From: Elioraea sp. Yellowstone
GTDB lineage: Bacteria; Pseudomonadota; Alphaproteobacteria; Acetobacterales; Acetobacteraceae
Assembly: GCF_006704265.1 (NCBI RefSeq)
Contig: NZ_VIKA01000012.1
Location: forward strand, 1 to 45,106
Direction: 5' to 3'
DNA length: 45,106 bases
Shown: piece after piece, positions 28,315 to 41,139 of the stretch
Position numbering within the stretch: position 1 is the first letter of the stretch
How the letters are laid out: every line of letters begins with the position of its first letter
Notes under the pieces: model-generated
Databases searched by the model: none
The model's input: only the letters and a program-made list of their open reading frames with translations
What the model was told of the DNA's origin: nothing
Position numbers and translations under genes: made by a program

Positions 28315-29520
28315 CTAGATCCGCTTCACCCGGAACGCGGCCCCTTCCAGGGCGGCGAGGATCTCCGCGCCGTGCAGGGCATCGCGCGCCTCCACCACCA
28401 GGTCGAGTTCGGCGGCGCGCACCGACGGGGTTGCGAACAGGCGCTGATGCGTCACCTCGATGATGTTGCCGCCGGCCGCCGCGATCCGGCCGGCGACATC
28501 GGCGAGCACGCCCGGCCGGTCGGCGATGTCGACCGCAAGCCGCAAGAGCCTCCCGTCCCGCACCAGGTTGCGCAGCAGCACGTTGGCGAGGATGCGCGCA
28601 TCGATGTTCGCGCCGCACAGCATGACGCCGACCCGCGCGCCGGCGAACAGCGGCGCATGCGCGATCAGCGCCGCGATGCCGGCCGCGCCCGCCCCTTCGG
28701 TGACGATCTTCGCCTCCTCGGCCAGGAGCCCGATCGCCTCCTCGATCGACTGTTCCGGGACAACAAGGACACGCTCGACATGGTCGCGGATGATCGCGAA
28801 GGGGCGCTCGCCGATGTCGCGCACGGCGATCCCTTCGGCGATCGTCGCGCCCCCGGTGCGCACCTCCTCGCCGGCGAGACGCTGGGCGCAGGCCGCCCAG
28901 CCCTCGACCTCGACGCCGATCACGCGTGCGCCCGGCCGCAGCGCGCGTGCGGCGACCGCGCAGCCGGCGATCAGGCCGCCGCCGCCGACCGGGACAACGA
29001 TCGTATCGAGATCGGGCGCATCGCGGAGCAGCTCGAGCGCGGCGGTGCCCTGGCCGGCGATGATCGCATCGTCGTCGTACGGATGCACCAAGGTCAGCCC
29101 GTGCTCGGCTGCGAGCGCGCGCGCATGCCTGGCGCTGTCCGCGAGCGTCTCGCCGTGCAGCACCACCCTCGCGCCGTGACCGCGGGTGCGCATCACCTTG
29201 GCGTTCGGCGTCGAAGCCGGCATCACCACGGTCGCGGGAATGCCGAGCCGTTGCGCGTGGTAGGCGACCGCCTGGGCGTGATTGCCGGCCGACATGGTGA
29301 TCACGCCCGCGCGCCGTTCGTCTTCGGACAGCGCCAGCAGGCGGTTCAGCGCGCCGCGTTCCTTGAAGCTGCCCGTGCGCTGCAGTGTCTCGAGCTTGAG
29401 CGCGAGCGCCGCAAGGCCGAGGCGTGTCGCCAGCGCATGGGCGGGAACCGTCGGCGTGCGCGCGACACCGTCGGCGATGCGTGCCGCCGCCGCGGCGATG
29501 TCGTCAAAGGTCACCGCCAC
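28315..29520 (-). CDS. ilvA: Threonine ammonia-lyase
   Basis: This PLP enzyme deaminates threonine to 2-oxobutyrate, the first step of isoleucine synthesis or threonine breakdown. The 401-residue protein has the lysine motif QRTGSFKERGALN, the loop TMSAGNHAQAVAYHA and the glycine-rich PVGGGGLIAG. A single C-terminal ACT domain follows (about residues 325-401, LAVDIADRPGVLADVAGRIA). That length and single ACT domain match the shorter TdcB-like/IlvA2 form rather than the 514-residue IlvA of E. coli. It follows greA on the same strand by 24 bp. Confidence 0.9.
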   Translation of the reverse strand: MAVTFDDIAAAAARIADGVARTPTVPAHALATRLGLAALALKLETLQRTGSFKERGALNRLLALSEDERRAGVITMSAGNHAQAVAYHAQRLGIPATVVMPASTPNAKVMRTRGHGARVVLHGETLADSARHARALAAEHGLTLVHPYDDDAIIAGQGTAALELLRDAPDLDTIVVPVGGGGLIAGCAVAARALRPGARVIGVEVEGWAACAQRLAGEEVRTGGATIAEGIAVRDIGERPFAIIRDHVERVLVVPEQSIEEAIGLLAEEAKIVTEGAGAAGIAALIAHAPLFAGARVGVMLCGANIDARILANVLLRNLVRDGRLLRLAVDIADRPGVLADVAGRIAAAGGNIIEVTHQRLFATPSVRAAELDLVVEARDALHGAEILAALEGAAFRVKRI

Positions 29521-29544
29521 GGCGGGACGGACCGGGCCTGACCC

Positions 29545-30018
29545 TCAGCCGAAGCCGACCGCTGTGATCTCGTAGCTCTTCGCCCCGCCCGGGGCCGGCA
29601 CCTCGACCACGTCGCCGACCTTCTTGCCGAGGATCGCGCGCGCGACCGGCGAGGAGATGCTGATCAGTCCCTTCTTGATGTCGGCCTCGTGCGCACCGAC
29701 GATCTGCCAGGTGCGCTCCTCCTCGGTCTCCTCGTCCACGAGCGTCACCTTCGCGCCGAACATGACCTGGTTGCCCGAGAGCTTGGAGATGTCGATCACC
29801 TCGGCGGCGGCGATGATCGCCTCGAGCTCCGCCACCCGGCCCTCGATGAAACTCTGGCGTTCGCGCGCCGCGTGATACTCGGCGTTCTCCGACAGGTCGC
29901 CATGCGTGCGCGCCTCGGCGATCGAGCGGATCACCGCCGGTCGCTCCACGCTCTTCAGGTGCCGGAGTTCCTCCTCCAGTCTGGCAAGGCCTTCGGCCGT
30001 CATCGGGAACTTCTGCAC
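29545..30018 (-). CDS. greA: Transcription elongation factor GreA
   Basis: GreA enters the RNA polymerase secondary channel and stimulates cleavage of backtracked RNA. The 157-residue protein has the N-terminal coiled coil ([20 protein letters not shown], then [20 protein letters not shown]) with the acidic tip DLSENAEY. The C-terminal FKBP-like domain follows ([20 protein letters not shown] to [20 protein letters not shown]). It lies downstream of carB on the same strand, an order common in alphaproteobacteria. Confidence 0.96.
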   Translation of the reverse strand: MQKFPMTAEGLARLEEELRHLKSVERPAVIRSIAEARTHGDLSENAEYHAARERQSFIEGRVAELEAIIAAAEVIDISKLSGNQVMFGAKVTLVDEETEEERTWQIVGAHEADIKKGLISISSPVARAILGKKVGDVVEVPAPGGAKSYEITAVGFG

Positions 30019-30158
30019 GGCAGGCGTCCTCTTGAACTCTCTTCTCGTGTAACCGGCACAACATGCCGCGGGGACGGCGATCAGCTTGCCCCTTTCCCCG
30101 CGACTGTCAAACGACGCTGCGCGCCCCCCGGTTGCCCGGGCAGGCGCGCGGCTTCGTC

Positions 30159-33404
<3,246 letters not shown>

Positions 33405-33416
33405 GTCTTCCCCTCC

Positions 33417-33464
33417 GCAAGGGCTCCGCCCTTGCATCCCGCCGGGGGGCCATTGGCCCCCCGG
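33417..33464. repeat. Paired palindromes in the carB leader
   Basis: There are two strong inverted repeats. GCAAGGGC-TCC-GCCCTTGC spans 33417-33435, and a 10-bp stem CCGGGGGGCC/GGCCCCCCGG with an ATT loop spans 33442-33464. They lie between lysE and carB. The first abuts the carB ribosome site. Neither has a T-tract on the minus strand, so they are not clear terminators; they look like extragenic palindromic elements of the sort repeated across GC-rich alphaproteobacterial genomes. Confidence 0.6.
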
Positions 33465-33473
33465 ACCCCCCGA

Positions 33474-34106
33474 TTACCGTCGCTCGTCTGTCGCCAACTT
33501 CACCGCGAGCAGCGCCAAGGCCCCGCCGAGCACCCAGCGCTGCGCCGCCATCCACATCGGGCGCTTCTGCAGGAACGTCGCCACACCGCCGGACGTCGCC
33601 ACCAGGAACGCGTCGCCCAGCGTGCACACCAGCACCTGGATGCCGCCCAGCACCGCGCCCTGCACGAACACGTCGCCGCGCGCCGGATCGATGAATGGCG
33701 GCAACACCGCGACATAGAACAACGCGACCTTCGGGTTCAGGATCGCCGTGCCCATGCCGATCAGGAACAGCCGCGCATCGCCCTCGCGCGGCATCGGCCG
33801 CGGCGCGAATAAAGGCACACCGCCCGGCCGGACGCTCTGCCAGGCGAGCCAGCCGAGATAGGCCGCGCCACCGAACCGCAACGCGTCATAGGCCGCTGGC
33901 ACCGCCAGCAGCACCGCACTGATCCCCGCCGCGCCCAGCAGCGCATAGACCAGGCTGCCGCACTGGCAGCCGACCAGCGACACGAACCCCGCGCGATGCC
34001 CCTGCGTCAGGCTGCGCGAGACGAGATAGAGCATGTTCGGCCCGGGCGTGATCCACAGGCCGAAGCTCAGCGCCGCGAAGGTCAGCAGGGTGGCGGTGTC
34101 GGGCAC
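33474..34106 (-). CDS. LysE family amino-acid exporter
   Basis: This 210-residue inner-membrane protein of the LysE/RhtB superfamily has about six hydrophobic segments. The N-terminal hallmark is ITPGPNMLYLVSRSLTQGHR and the mid-protein hallmark GTAILNPKVALFYVAVLPPF. Such proteins export amino acids or derivatives to protect against overload. Its start lies three bases after the SDR stop, so it belongs to the carA-SDR-lysE-carB unit. Placement between the two carbamoyl-phosphate synthase genes suggests export of a linked metabolite such as arginine or citrulline, but this is only inference. Confidence 0.88.
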   Translation of the reverse strand: MPDTATLLTFAALSFGLWITPGPNMLYLVSRSLTQGHRAGFVSLVGCQCGSLVYALLGAAGISAVLLAVPAAYDALRFGGAAYLGWLAWQSVRPGGVPLFAPRPMPREGDARLFLIGMGTAILNPKVALFYVAVLPPFIDPARGDVFVQGAVLGGIQVLVCTLGDAFLVATSGGVATFLQKRPMWMAAQRWVLGGALALLAVKLATDERR

Positions 34107-34109
34107 GGT

Positions 34110-34868
34110 TCAGATCATCGCCGCGTAGCCGCCATCGACCGGGATCGCCGTGCCGGTGACGAAGTCCGATGCGCTCGACGCGAGGAACACCGCGATCCCG
34201 CCGAGATCGTCCGGCACGCCCCAGCGCCCGGCCGGCGTGCGCGCCACCACCTTCTCGTTGAGCCCCGCGACGTCCTGCCGCGCGCGACGTGTCAGATCGG
34301 TGTCGATCCAGCCCGGCAGCACCGCGTTCGCCTGGATGTTGTCCGCCGCCCAGCCGGTCGCCAGCGCCTTGGTGAACTGCACGATCCCGCCCTTGGACGC
34401 GGCATAGGCCGGCGCGAAGCCGGCGGCGAAGATCGACATCATCGAGCCGATCGTGATCACCTTGCCGCGCCCCGAGGCCTTCAGCGCCGGATAGGCCGCC
34501 TTGGCGCAGGCGAAGGCGCTGTCGAGATTGGTCGCGATCACCTGGCGCCACTCGTCGAACGCCAGTTCTTGCACGGGCTTGCGGATGTTCATGCCGGCAT
34601 TGATCACCAGGATGTCCAGGCCGCCGAACCGGTCCGTGGTCGCCTTGACCATCGCCGCGACCGACGCCGCGTCGTTCACATCCGCGACCACGGACGCCGC
34701 CCGCTCGCCGAGGGCGGCCACGGCGGCCGCGTTCTTCTCCGTGTTGCGGCCCGCGATCATCACCGACGCACCGGCGCCATGGATCGCCTTCGCCATGCCG
34801 AGACCGATGCCGCCATTGCCCCCGGTGACCAGCGCCACCCGCCCCGTCAGATCGAACAGACCGCTCAT
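34110..34868 (-). CDS. SDR family oxidoreductase
   Basis: The product is a 252-residue short-chain dehydrogenase. It has the cofactor motif TGGNGGIGLGMAKAIHGAGA, the NAG motif VINAGMNIRKPVQEL and the catalytic block IGSMMSIFAAGFAPAYAASK with Ser, Tyr and Lys. It ends FVTGTAIPVDGGYAAMI. The sequence resembles sugar-acid or 2-deoxygluconate dehydrogenases (KduD-like) and gluconate 5-dehydrogenases, but the substrate is uncertain. The ATG overlaps the carA stop by four bases, so translation is coupled to carA. Confidence 0.9.
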   Translation of the reverse strand: MSGLFDLTGRVALVTGGNGGIGLGMAKAIHGAGASVMIAGRNTEKNAAAVAALGERAASVVADVNDAASVAAMVKATTDRFGGLDILVINAGMNIRKPVQELAFDEWRQVIATNLDSAFACAKAAYPALKASGRGKVITIGSMMSIFAAGFAPAYAASKGGIVQFTKALATGWAADNIQANAVLPGWIDTDLTRRARQDVAGLNEKVVARTPAGRWGVPDDLGGIAVFLASSASDFVTGTAIPVDGGYAAMI

Positions 34869-36223
34869 GCTGCCTTCGCCCTCTCCATCATCGTCACGAA
34901 CCGGTCGAACAGGTGATGGCTGTCGGTCGGTCCCGGGCTCGCCTCGGGGTGGTACTGCACGCTGAACGCCGGCAGCGCGTCCGACGCGATCCCCTCGTTC
35001 GTGCCGTCGAACAGCGACACATGCGTCACCCGCACGCTCTCCGGCAGGCTCTCCGGGATCACCGCGAAGCCGTGGTTCTGGCTGGTGATCTCGACTTTGC
35101 CGGTGGCGAGCTCCTTCACCGGATGGTTCGCGCCGCGGTGGCCCTGGTGCAGCTTGCGCGTCTTCCCCCCGAGCGCCAGCGCGAGCAGTTGATGCCCGAG
35201 GCAGATGCCGAACACCGGCACGCGCTTCTCCAGCACGCCGCGGATCGCGGGGACCGCGTACTCGCCGGTGGCGGCCGGATCGCCCGGGCCGTTCGAGAGG
35301 AACACCCCGTCCGGCGCGTGGCGCAGGATGTCCTCCGCGCTCGCGGTCGCGGGCAGCACCGTCACCCGGCAGCCGGCATTGGCGAGGCAGCGCAGGATGT
35401 TGCGCTTCGCCCCGTAGTCGATCGCGACCACGTGGAAGCGCGGCGCCTCCTGACGCCCATAGCCCGCGGGCCACGCCCAGACCGTCTCGTCCCACGAGTA
35501 CTGCTGGCGGGTGGTGACCTCGCGCGCGAGGTCCATGCCCTCGAGCCCCGGCCATGACGTCGCCTGCGCGACCAGCGCCTCGAGGTCGAACCTGCCGTCC
35601 GCCGGGTGCGCGAGCACGCCCGTGGGCGCGCCGGCAAGCCGGATGCGCCGCGTCAGGCGTCGCGTGTCGAGCCCGGCGATGCCGGGCAGGCCGTGCGCCA
35701 CGAGCCACTCGGGCAGGCCGCGCGAGGCCCTCCAGTTGGAGGGCAGCGTCGGATCGTCCTTCACCGCGAGCCCGCGCGCGGCGGGGGTGGCGGTCTCGAT
35801 GTCCTCGGCATTGGTGCCGACATTGCCGATATGCGGGAAGGTGAAGGTGATGATCTGCCCGGCATAGGAGGGATCGGTCAGCACCTCCTGGTAGCCGGTC
35901 ATGGCCGTGTTGAAGCACACCTCGCCAACCATGGTGGCGTGCGCGCCGAAGCCGCGGCCCCAGAGCACGGTGCCATCCGCCAGCACCAGCGCCGCCGTCG
36001 CGCCGACCGGGCGGCCATCCGCGCTCGGCGCAGGCTCCGCCGCTTCGGCACCGGGCATGTCGGCCAGCGCGAGCCCAGTCTCCTTCAGGATCAGCGGCCA
36101 GTGCTTGGCAGGAATGGTGCGGGACTGGCGCCACTTGCGGATCGCTTCCGTCCCGACGCCGGTGAGCTGGGCCGCCCGCTCTGGGCCGCCGAGCCGGTCG
36201 ATGATCTCGTCCACGCTGGCCAT
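34865..36223 (-). CDS. carA: Carbamoyl-phosphate synthase small subunit with N-terminal HTH-like domain
   Basis: CarA hydrolyses glutamine and channels ammonia to CarB. The 452-residue protein has the usual CarA domain (TAALVLADGTVLWGRGFGAH onward) and a class I glutaminase domain with nucleophile in FGICLGHQ and His-x-Glu partner in YHPEASPGP. It carries about 60 extra N-terminal residues: MASVDEIIDRLGGPERAAQL, then GVGTEAIRKWRQSRTIPAKH. These read as a Cro/YdaS-like helix-turn-helix. E. coli CarA is about 382 residues, so the extension accounts for the extra length. I recall a domain named for this association (carph-isopro) in sequence databases; not verified. No good ribosome site precedes the ATG at 36223. 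Confidence 0.92.
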   Translation of the reverse strand: MASVDEIIDRLGGPERAAQLTGVGTEAIRKWRQSRTIPAKHWPLILKETGLALADMPGAEAAEPAPSADGRPVGATAALVLADGTVLWGRGFGAHATMVGEVCFNTAMTGYQEVLTDPSYAGQIITFTFPHIGNVGTNAEDIETATPAARGLAVKDDPTLPSNWRASRGLPEWLVAHGLPGIAGLDTRRLTRRIRLAGAPTGVLAHPADGRFDLEALVAQATSWPGLEGMDLAREVTTRQQYSWDETVWAWPAGYGRQEAPRFHVVAIDYGAKRNILRCLANAGCRVTVLPATASAEDILRHAPDGVFLSNGPGDPAATGEYAVPAIRGVLEKRVPVFGICLGHQLLALALGGKTRKLHQGHRGANHPVKELATGKVEITSQNHGFAVIPESLPESVRVTHVSLFDGTNEGIASDALPAFSVQYHPEASPGPTDSHHLFDRFVTMMERAKAA

Positions 36224-36270
36224 GGGGCGGAGATAAGGGAAGAGATTTCCTGCCGCAAGCCAAATCGGCA

Positions 36271-36291
36271 CTTGGGAAGGGCGTTCCCAAG
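36271..36291. promoter_or_regulatory. Perfect palindrome in carA/yqeY divergent promoter
   Basis: CTTGGGAA (36271-36278), a 5-bp centre and TTCCCAAG (36284-36291) form a perfect 8-bp-arm inverted repeat. It lies 48-68 bp before the carA start and 24-44 bp before the yqeY -10 element. The shape fits an operator for a dimeric HTH protein; the HTH-bearing CarA is one candidate ligand. Confidence 0.5.
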
Positions 36292-36314
36292 CTGCGCCGG
36301 CGAGCGTCATACCC

Positions 36315-36320
36315 TATAGT
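36315..36320 (+). promoter_or_regulatory. Putative -10 element for yqeY-dnaG-rpoD
   Basis: TATAGT lies 29 bp before the yqeY start, followed by AGGGAG as ribosome site. A matching -35 is weak, which would suit an activated or repressed promoter. Confidence 0.35.
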
Positions 36321-36349
36321 AGAGGGCCATTCATCAGGGAGATCCGCGC

Positions 36350-36808
36350 ATGGGCCTGCGCGAGCAGTTCGCCGAGGCGATGAAGACCTCGCTGAAGGCG
36401 GGGGATGCCGCCACCACCTCGACCATCCGCATGATCCTCGCCGAGCTCAAGAAGGTGGATATCGAGGCGCGGCCGAAGGGCATCGACAAGGTCGAGGACG
36501 ACGAGATCCTCGCCATGCTGCGCCGGATGGTGAAGTCGCGCCGCGAGAGCGTGGAGATGTACCGCCAGGGCAACCGCCAGGATCTGGTGGACAAGGAGCT
36601 CGCCGAGATCGCCGTGATCGAGCGCTTCCTGCCCGCCGAGATGGACGAGGCGGCGCTCGAGGCCGCCGTGCGCGCCGCCGTGGCCGAGACCGGCGCGGCC
36701 TCGGTCAAGGACATGGGCAAGGTGATGGCCGCGCTGAAGGCGAAGCACGGCTGGGCGCTCGACCTGGCCAAGGCCGGGCCGAAGGTGAGGGCGGCGCTCG
36801 CCGGCTGA
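36350..36808 (+). CDS. yqeY: GatB/YqeY domain protein
   Basis: This 152-residue YqeY protein is homologous to the tail domain of GatB, which contacts tRNA in the amidotransferase. It has MGLREQFAEAMKTSLKAGDA, TIRMILAELKKVDIEARPKG, the segment RRMVKSRRESVEMYRQGNRQ and LAEIAVIERFLPAEMDE; the C-terminal half ends SVKDMGKVMAALKAKHG. The function of free-standing YqeY is not settled. It heads the dnaG-rpoD cluster in place of the rpsU seen in enterobacteria, a layout normal for alphaproteobacteria. Confidence 0.93.
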   Translation: MGLREQFAEAMKTSLKAGDAATTSTIRMILAELKKVDIEARPKGIDKVEDDEILAMLRRMVKSRRESVEMYRQGNRQDLVDKELAEIAVIERFLPAEMDEAALEAAVRAAVAETGAASVKDMGKVMAALKAKHGWALDLAKAGPKVRAALAG

Positions 36809-36818
36809 ACCCGCGCCG

Positions 36819-38603
36819 ATGGCGCTTCCCGACTCCTTCCTCGACGAGCTGCGTGCGCGCACCCCCCTCGGCGCGCTGATCGGCCGGCGCGTGCGCCTCA
36901 CGCGCGCGGGGCGTGAGCTGAAGGGCCTCTGCCCGTTCCACAACGAGAAGACGCCCTCCTTCCACGTGGTCGAGGACAAGGGGTTCTTCCACTGCTTCGG
37001 CTGCGGTGCGCATGGCGATGCGATCGCCTTCGTGATGCGCTGCGAGAACCTCGGATTCATGGAGGCGGTGGAACGGCTGGCCAGTGAAGCGGGCATGACC
37101 GTGCCGCGGGCGAGCCCCGAGGCCGCCGCCGCGGCCGAGCGGATCGCGAGCCTCTCCGGCATCGCCGAGGCCGCCGCCGCCGCCTTCGCCCGCCGGCTGC
37201 ATCTGCCGGAGGGGCGACCCGCACTCGCGTATCTCCGTCGGCGGGGACTGACCGACGAGACCATCCGGCTGTTCGGGCTCGGCTGGTCGGGCGAGGGGCG
37301 GGGCGCGATCGCGGCCGATCTGCGCGGCCAGGGCGTGACGGTCGAGCAGCTCGTCGCGGTCGGACTGATGAAGCAGGACGACCCGGATCGCCCGGCAGTC
37401 GATCTCTTCTTCAACCGCGTGATGTTCCCGATCCGCGACCGGCGCGGCCGGGTGATCGGCTTCGGCGGCCGGACCCTCGGCGACGGCCAGCCCAAGTACC
37501 TGAACGGGCCGGAGACGGGGCTGTTCTCGAAGCGCCGCACGCTCTACGGGCTCGATCTCGCGCGGGCGAATGCGCGTGCGGGCGCCGAGCTGGTCGTCGT
37601 CGAGGGCTACATGGACGTGATCGCGCTGCACCAGGCCGGGTTCGGCGGCGCGGTCGCCCCGCTCGGCACGGCGCTGACCGCCGAACACCTCGCCGAGCTG
37701 TGGCGCATCTCCCCGGCCCCGGTGCTCTGCTTCGACGGCGATGCTGCCGGCGCGCGTGCGGCGCTGCGCACCGCCGAGATCGCGCTGCCGCTGCTTGCGC
37801 CCGGGCGGACGCTGGCGCTCGCCTCCCTGCCGCCGGGCGAGGATCCAGACACGCTCGTCCTGCGCAAGGGCGCGGACGGGTTCCACCAGGTGCTCGCGGC
37901 GCGGAAGGGCCTCGCGGATACCCTGTTCGACGCGATCGCCGGTCCTGCCGCCGGGCCGGAGGAACGGGCCGCGCAGCGCCGCCGCCTTGACGAACTCGCC
38001 GGGCGCATCCGGGACCGCGACCTCAGCGACGAGTACCGCCGCCACTTCCGCGACCGCTGGTTCCGCCAGCGCCAGGGCGCCCGGAGCGGCGCCGCAGGGC
38101 CGGCGACCCGCCCGCGCGCACGCCTAGCATCCCGTCCGCCCCTTGCCCCGGATCGGGTACAGGCGCTGCGCGAGCGCAACCTGCTCGCCCTGCTGCTGAC
38201 CCATCCGGGGCTGCTGCCCCGGTTCGAGGAGGCGCTCGCGGCCGAGCGGTTCACCTCCCCGCCCTGCGAGCAGGTCAGGACCGCCCTGATCGGGCTTGAC
38301 CCCAAGGGGCTCGTCGACCAACTCCGCAGCCTGGGGCTTGCAGAGGCTTTGGAGGCCGTTCTGGGACGCGGCCTGAGCGACATTCCACCGACCACCCTGC
38401 CCGAGGCGACACCAGCGGAGGCGAGTGCCGCGATCGAGCGCGCCTTCGCCGGACTGCACCCTGAGCGGCTGGAGCGCGAAGTGGCCGAGGCGCGCGCGGC
38501 GCTGGCTGCCGATTTCTGCGAGGCCAATCTGCGCAGGCTCCAGGCGCTGGACCGGATGCGGGCGGAGCTCCGGGCGGAGCTCGCCGAGGATCCGGCCGAG
38601 TGA
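36819..38603 (+). CDS. dnaG: DNA primase
   Basis: DnaG makes the RNA primers for DNA replication. The 594-residue protein has the N-terminal zinc finger LCPFHNEKTPSFHVVEDKGF with FHCFGCGAHGD and the basic primase core (IRDRRGRVIGFGGRTLGDGQ, KYLNGPETGLFSKR). The TOPRIM domain shows VVVEGYMDVIALHQAGF and CFDGDAAGARAALRTAEIAL. The C-terminal part (about 440-594) would bind the replicative helicase DnaB. It starts ten bases after yqeY and is followed by rpoD after 84 bp. Confidence 0.96.
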   Translation: MALPDSFLDELRARTPLGALIGRRVRLTRAGRELKGLCPFHNEKTPSFHVVEDKGFFHCFGCGAHGDAIAFVMRCENLGFMEAVERLASEAGMTVPRASPEAAAAAERIASLSGIAEAAAAAFARRLHLPEGRPALAYLRRRGLTDETIRLFGLGWSGEGRGAIAADLRGQGVTVEQLVAVGLMKQDDPDRPAVDLFFNRVMFPIRDRRGRVIGFGGRTLGDGQPKYLNGPETGLFSKRRTLYGLDLARANARAGAELVVVEGYMDVIALHQAGFGGAVAPLGTALTAEHLAELWRISPAPVLCFDGDAAGARAALRTAEIALPLLAPGRTLALASLPPGEDPDTLVLRKGADGFHQVLAARKGLADTLFDAIAGPAAGPEERAAQRRRLDELAGRIRDRDLSDEYRRHFRDRWFRQRQGARSGAAGPATRPRARLASRPPLAPDRVQALRERNLLALLLTHPGLLPRFEEALAAERFTSPPCEQVRTALIGLDPKGLVDQLRSLGLAEALEAVLGRGLSDIPPTTLPEATPAEASAAIERAFAGLHPERLEREVAEARAALAADFCEANLRRLQALDRMRAELRAELAEDPAE

Positions 38604-38687
38604 CGCCGCCGAGGCCTGCGAGACACGCACATAGGGTAGGGGGACAGTGTTCGTGCCCCATCCCGACCACCGACCGAGGTGACCCGA

Positions 38688-40637
<1,950 letters not shown>

Positions 40638-40653
40638 TCGCTGCGGGGGGTGT

Positions 40654-40690
40654 GGGGGGCGAGCGTCGCCCCCCATTGCTTTATGACTTT
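40654..40690 (+). terminator. rpoD terminator
   Basis: GGGGGGCGA (40654-40662), loop GCG and TCGCCCCCC (40666-40674) form a 9-bp stem, followed by ATTGCTTTATGACTTTAT. It lies 16 bases after the rpoD stop. The T-rich tail overlaps the octamer repeats. Confidence 0.7.
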
Positions 40691-40709
40691 ATCGCTTTAC
40701 GACTTTATG
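40678..40709. repeat. AT-rich octamer repeat, four units
   Basis: Four tandem 8-bp units occur: GCTTTATG, ACTTTATC, GCTTTACG and ACTTTATG, consensus RCTTTAYS. They stand out in this GC-rich window. They follow the rpoD terminator in the gap 40638-40829, which otherwise shows no gene. Confidence 0.85.
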
Positions 40710-40829
40710 CCGCCGCCCGGCGTCGTGTGCGGCGTGCCGGGGAATGGCGCGCGCAGCGTAGTGCACCGATGCGTCAGAACCGGTCGTGTTCGTCCTCGAT
40801 CGCGTAGAGCCGCTGCGGGGCACGGTGGG

Positions 40830-41108
40830 CTACGCGGTGACCCCGTGCCGGGCGAGCGCCGCGGCGAAGGCCGCGCGCAGCGTCTCGCGCTCCTCCTCAG
40901 GCAACCAGCTCGTGGCATTGGTGACCAGCATCCTCGCGCTGGCCCGTGCGGCCTCGTCCCACGGCATGGTCTTGGCCGCTTCGAGCTCGGCGATGACGTG
41001 CCGCGCCATGCGGCGCGCGGCCCTGCGTCGGGCCTCGTCCTCGGCCTCCGTGCTCTGGGCCGGGAGGTGGTCGAACAGGCTGGTCTGGTCGGGGGCGTGA
41101 ATCGGCAT
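40830..41108 (-). CDS. Small hypothetical protein behind R-M gene
   Basis: The product has 92 residues: MPIHAPDQTSLFDHLPAQST, then a basic helical stretch (EDEARRRAARRMARHVIAEL) and TSWLPEEERETLRAAFAAAL. It starts 31 bp after the stop of the ISP C-terminal half on the same strand, so it may be part of that operon. No family recognised. The helical, charged composition could suit a small nucleic-acid-binding or regulatory protein. The ribosome site is weak. Confidence 0.55.
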   Translation of the reverse strand: MPIHAPDQTSLFDHLPAQSTEAEDEARRRAARRMARHVIAELEAAKTMPWDEAARASARMLVTNATSWLPEEERETLRAAFAAALARHGVTA

Positions 41109-41139
41109 GCCGGCAGTGTAGCAGCCCGGGGGCGGTGTC

